Under the pieces are notes generated by a model. The model saw only the letters and a list, made by a program, of their open reading frames with translations, did not search any database and had not been told where the DNA came from. Shown here in pieces: positions 14,504-16,151 of a stretch of DNA of 16,151 nt. This stretch comes from Micavibrio_A sp035759665 (GTDB lineage Bacteria; Pseudomonadota; Alphaproteobacteria; Micavibrionales; Micavibrionaceae): contig DASTUM010000124.1 of assembly GCA_035759665.1 (NCBI GenBank), forward strand, positions 1 to 16,151, given 5' to 3'. How positions within the stretch are numbered: position 1 is the first letter of the stretch; the number at the start of each line of letters is the position of its first letter. The translations under genes were made by a program, and so were the position numbers.

Positions 14504-15987
14504 CTTCTTCTCCGGCGCTGCTTGCCATCGATCAGGGCACGACGAGTTCGCGCGCCGTGATTTTCACCGCGAAGGGAAAAATCGCGGCTGTGAAGCAAAA
14601 GGAATTGAAGCTTCTTACGCCCGAGAACGGCTGGGTCGAGCAAAATCCCGAGGATATCTGGAACGACACGCTCTGGGCCGTGCAATCCATCCTGAAAGAA
14701 AATCCGGAAGAGGCGTGCAATCTCGCCGCCATCGGCATCACCAACCAACGCGAAACCACCATCGTCTGGGATCGGCGCAGCGGAAAGCCCGTCTACAACG
14801 CCATCGTCTGGCAGGATCGGCGCACGGCGAAATACTGCGCCGACCTCAAGGAAAAGGACATGGAAAAAACCATCGCCGCGAAAACGGGGCTGTTGCTCGA
14901 CCCGTATTTTTCGGCGACGAAAATCGCGTGGATTCTCGACAACGTACCGGGCGCTCGCGCCGGCGCGGAGAAGGGCGAGCTTGCTTTCGGCACCGTCGAT
15001 TGTTTCCTGCTCTGGCGCCTGACGGGCGGGCGCGTTCACGCAACCGATGCCACGAACGCGTCGCGTACGATGCTCTACAATATCCGCGAAGGATACTGGG
15101 ACGATGATCTTCTCAAACTCTTCAGCATTCCGCGCTCGATGCTGCCCGAGGTGAAGGACAATGTCGGCGATTTCGGCAAGACCGATATTTCCCTGCTCGG
15201 TAAAAGCTATACAATCGGCGGCATGGCGGGCGATCAGCAGGCGGCGCTGTTCGGCCAGGCCTGCTTTGCCGAAGGCATGGTGAAATCCACCTACGGTACG
15301 GGGTGCTTCGCGCTGATGAATATCGGCACGACGTTCCGGTCATCCGAAAACCGGCTGCTCACCACCATCGGCTACCGCCTCGGCGGGCAAAGCACTTACG
15401 CCATCGAGGGCGCGATTTTCGTGGCGGGCGCGGCGATCCAATGGCTGCGCGACGGTCTGCATCTTTTCAGGAACGCGACGGAGAGCGAAGGCATCGCCAC
15501 ATCGGTCAAGGATACGGACGGTGTTTATTTCGTCCCGGCCTTTACGGGGCTCGGCGCGCCCTACTGGATGCCCGATGCGCGCGGCCTGATATCCGGCCTC
15601 ACGCGCGGCACTAATGCGGCCCATATCGTCCGCGCTGCATTGGAAGCGCAGGCCTACCAGACGCGCGATTTGATGAAAGCCTTCATCGCCGACGGCGGCC
15701 ACGACCCCAAAGTCATTCGCGCCGACGGCGGCCTCGTCGCCAATCATTTCATGTGCCAGTTCCTCGCCGACCAGATCGGCAAGCCCGTCGAAATCCCCGA
15801 AGTCGCCGAAACCACCGCTCTCGGCGCGGCGCTGATGGCCGGCCTCCATGCCGGCGTCTATAAAGACCTCGACGACATCTCCAAAACCTGGAACCGCGCC
15901 CGCCGCTACGACCCGGCCATGCCCGCACAGCAACGCGACGCGCTTTATGCGGGGTGGACGAAAACGGTGAAATGTTTGGTGGAATAA
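14500..15987 (+). CDS. glpK: Glycerol kinase
   Basis: FGGY-family cytoplasmic kinase that makes glycerol 3-phosphate from glycerol and ATP, the substrate of the adjacent GlpD. The 495 residues match GlpK. The N-terminal phosphate motif is AIDQGTTSSRAVIF (residues 9-22, D11). The glycerol-binding elements are GITNQRETTIVWDRRSGKPV (R84, E85) and GGMAGDQQAALFG with the catalytic base at D245. GTGCFALMNIG, GLGAPYWMPDARG and DGGLVANHFMCQFLADQ complete the family signatures. The start codon shares bases with the glpD stop (ATGA), so translation is coupled. The stop lies one base from the 3' end of the opposing tRNA-Phe gene, with no obvious terminator between. Confidence 0.96.
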   Translation: MTSSPALLAIDQGTTSSRAVIFTAKGKIAAVKQKELKLLTPENGWVEQNPEDIWNDTLWAVQSILKENPEEACNLAAIGITNQRETTIVWDRRSGKPVYNAIVWQDRRTAKYCADLKEKDMEKTIAAKTGLLLDPYFSATKIAWILDNVPGARAGAEKGELAFGTVDCFLLWRLTGGRVHATDATNASRTMLYNIREGYWDDDLLKLFSIPRSMLPEVKDNVGDFGKTDISLLGKSYTIGGMAGDQQAALFGQACFAEGMVKSTYGTGCFALMNIGTTFRSSENRLLTTIGYRLGGQSTYAIEGAIFVAGAAIQWLRDGLHLFRNATESEGIATSVKDTDGVYFVPAFTGLGAPYWMPDARGLISGLTRGTNAAHIVRAALEAQAYQTRDLMKAFIADGGHDPKVIRADGGLVANHFMCQFLADQIGKPVEIPEVAETTALGAALMAGLHAGVYKDLDDISKTWNRARRYDPAMPAQQRDALYAGWTKTVKCLVE

Positions 15988-15988
15988 A

Positions 15989-16064
15989 TGGTGCCCAGGG
16001 ACGGAATCGAACCGCCGACACAGGGATTTTCAATCCCTTGCTCTACCGACTGAGCTACCTGGGC
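15989..16064 (-). tRNA. tRNA-Phe (anticodon GAA), CCA encoded
   Basis: A 76-nt cloverleaf on the minus strand. The acceptor arms GCCCAGG and CCTGGGC pair perfectly, followed by discriminator A and an encoded CCA (15989-15991). The D arm has GCTC/GAGC, the anticodon stem AGGGA/TCCCT encloses the loop TTGAAAA, and the T arm has GGCGG-TTCGATT-CCGTC. The anticodon GAA is at 16029-16031 and reads phenylalanine codons. Confidence 0.97.
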
Positions 16065-16081
16065 GACCTTCGGTGAAAGCC

Positions 16082-16110
16082 GTTATAAAAGATCGGGCGG
16101 GGCCTGTCCA
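16082..16110 (-). promoter_or_regulatory. tRNA-Phe promoter
   Basis: On the minus strand, TGGACA (-35, 16105-16110) and TATAAC (-10, 16082-16087) are separated by 17 bases, each matching consensus at five of six positions. The expected start is about ten bases before the mature tRNA. The -35 lies in the loop of a GGGGC/GCCCC inverted repeat (16099-16115), which may be a terminator-like hairpin for the gene upstream. Confidence 0.7.
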
Positions 16111-16116
16111 GCCCCT

Positions 16117-16151
16117 TTAGCCGGTGGCGAGACTCTCAACATAATCAAGGC
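16117..16151 (-). CDS. Possible 3' end of a further gene
   Basis: Reading leftward from the window edge, one frame gives LDYVESLATG and then TAA just before the tRNA promoter. The other two frames give less protein-like or immediately stopped reads. Only ten codons are visible, so nothing can be said about function and the call could be chance. Confidence 0.3.
   Translation of the reverse strand, partial: LDYVESLATG

Noticed and set aside
15989..16151. tRNA-Phe as a phage or island attachment site
   Set aside because: No integrase, duplicated tRNA 3' end or foreign-looking gene is visible in the window.

Overview
The window looks like chromosomal sequence from a GC-rich, free-living alphaproteobacterium. 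The best single marker is a near-canonical cpdR (the single-domain response regulator of the CckA-ChpT-CpdR cell-cycle pathway). A CckA-like hybrid histidine kinase and a dispersed palindrome of the GTCATTGCGAGG type fit the same assignment. I cannot fix the order; an uncultured or Micavibrio/Rhodospirillales-like lineage is a guess only. No phage, plasmid, insertion-sequence, CRISPR or known defence genes are visible, so this is mostly ordinary housekeeping and metabolic DNA with some unusual edges.

Layout. Positions 3-1028 (+) hold the 3' part of a secreted-looking Cys/Thr/Trp-repeat protein cut by the window edge. It runs tail to tail into cpdR (1029-1391, -). Glucokinase (1561-2529, +) meets a YjdF-type membrane protein (2526-3122, -), which follows a GT4 glycosyltransferase (3184-4212, -) in the same direction. 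A divergent unit begins at about 4272: an exported beta-propeller-like protein whose stop codon overlaps the start of an RluD-type pseudouridine synthase (ending at 6769).

The only long non-coding stretch (6770-7305) is dense with signals. It contains a promoter, a candidate small RNA of about 117 nt ending in a very strong terminator, a 64-bp palindromic repeat, and then a consensus-like promoter with a short leader ORF and a hairpin in front of leucine dehydrogenase (7306-8496, +). That gene overlaps the end of a YjbH-like outer-membrane exopolysaccharide protein (8438-10510, -). A soluble two-PAS hybrid histidine kinase and a coupled CheY-like regulator (10683-12895, +) are read divergently from it.

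The right end carries a translationally coupled glycerol catabolism pair, glpD-glpK (12986-15987, +), and a tRNA-Phe(GAA) gene on the opposite strand (15989-16064) with its own promoter, plus the last codons of a possible further gene.

How the genes work together. Glucokinase feeds glucose into glucose 6-phosphate. GlpK and GlpD turn glycerol into dihydroxyacetone phosphate while passing electrons to quinone. Leucine dehydrogenase opens branched-chain amino acid catabolism. The glycosyltransferase, YjbH-like protein, propeller and Cys-repeat protein suggest investment in envelope and surface polysaccharide. The kinase/regulator pair may control the divergent yjbH-like gene, but that link is inferred from position alone.
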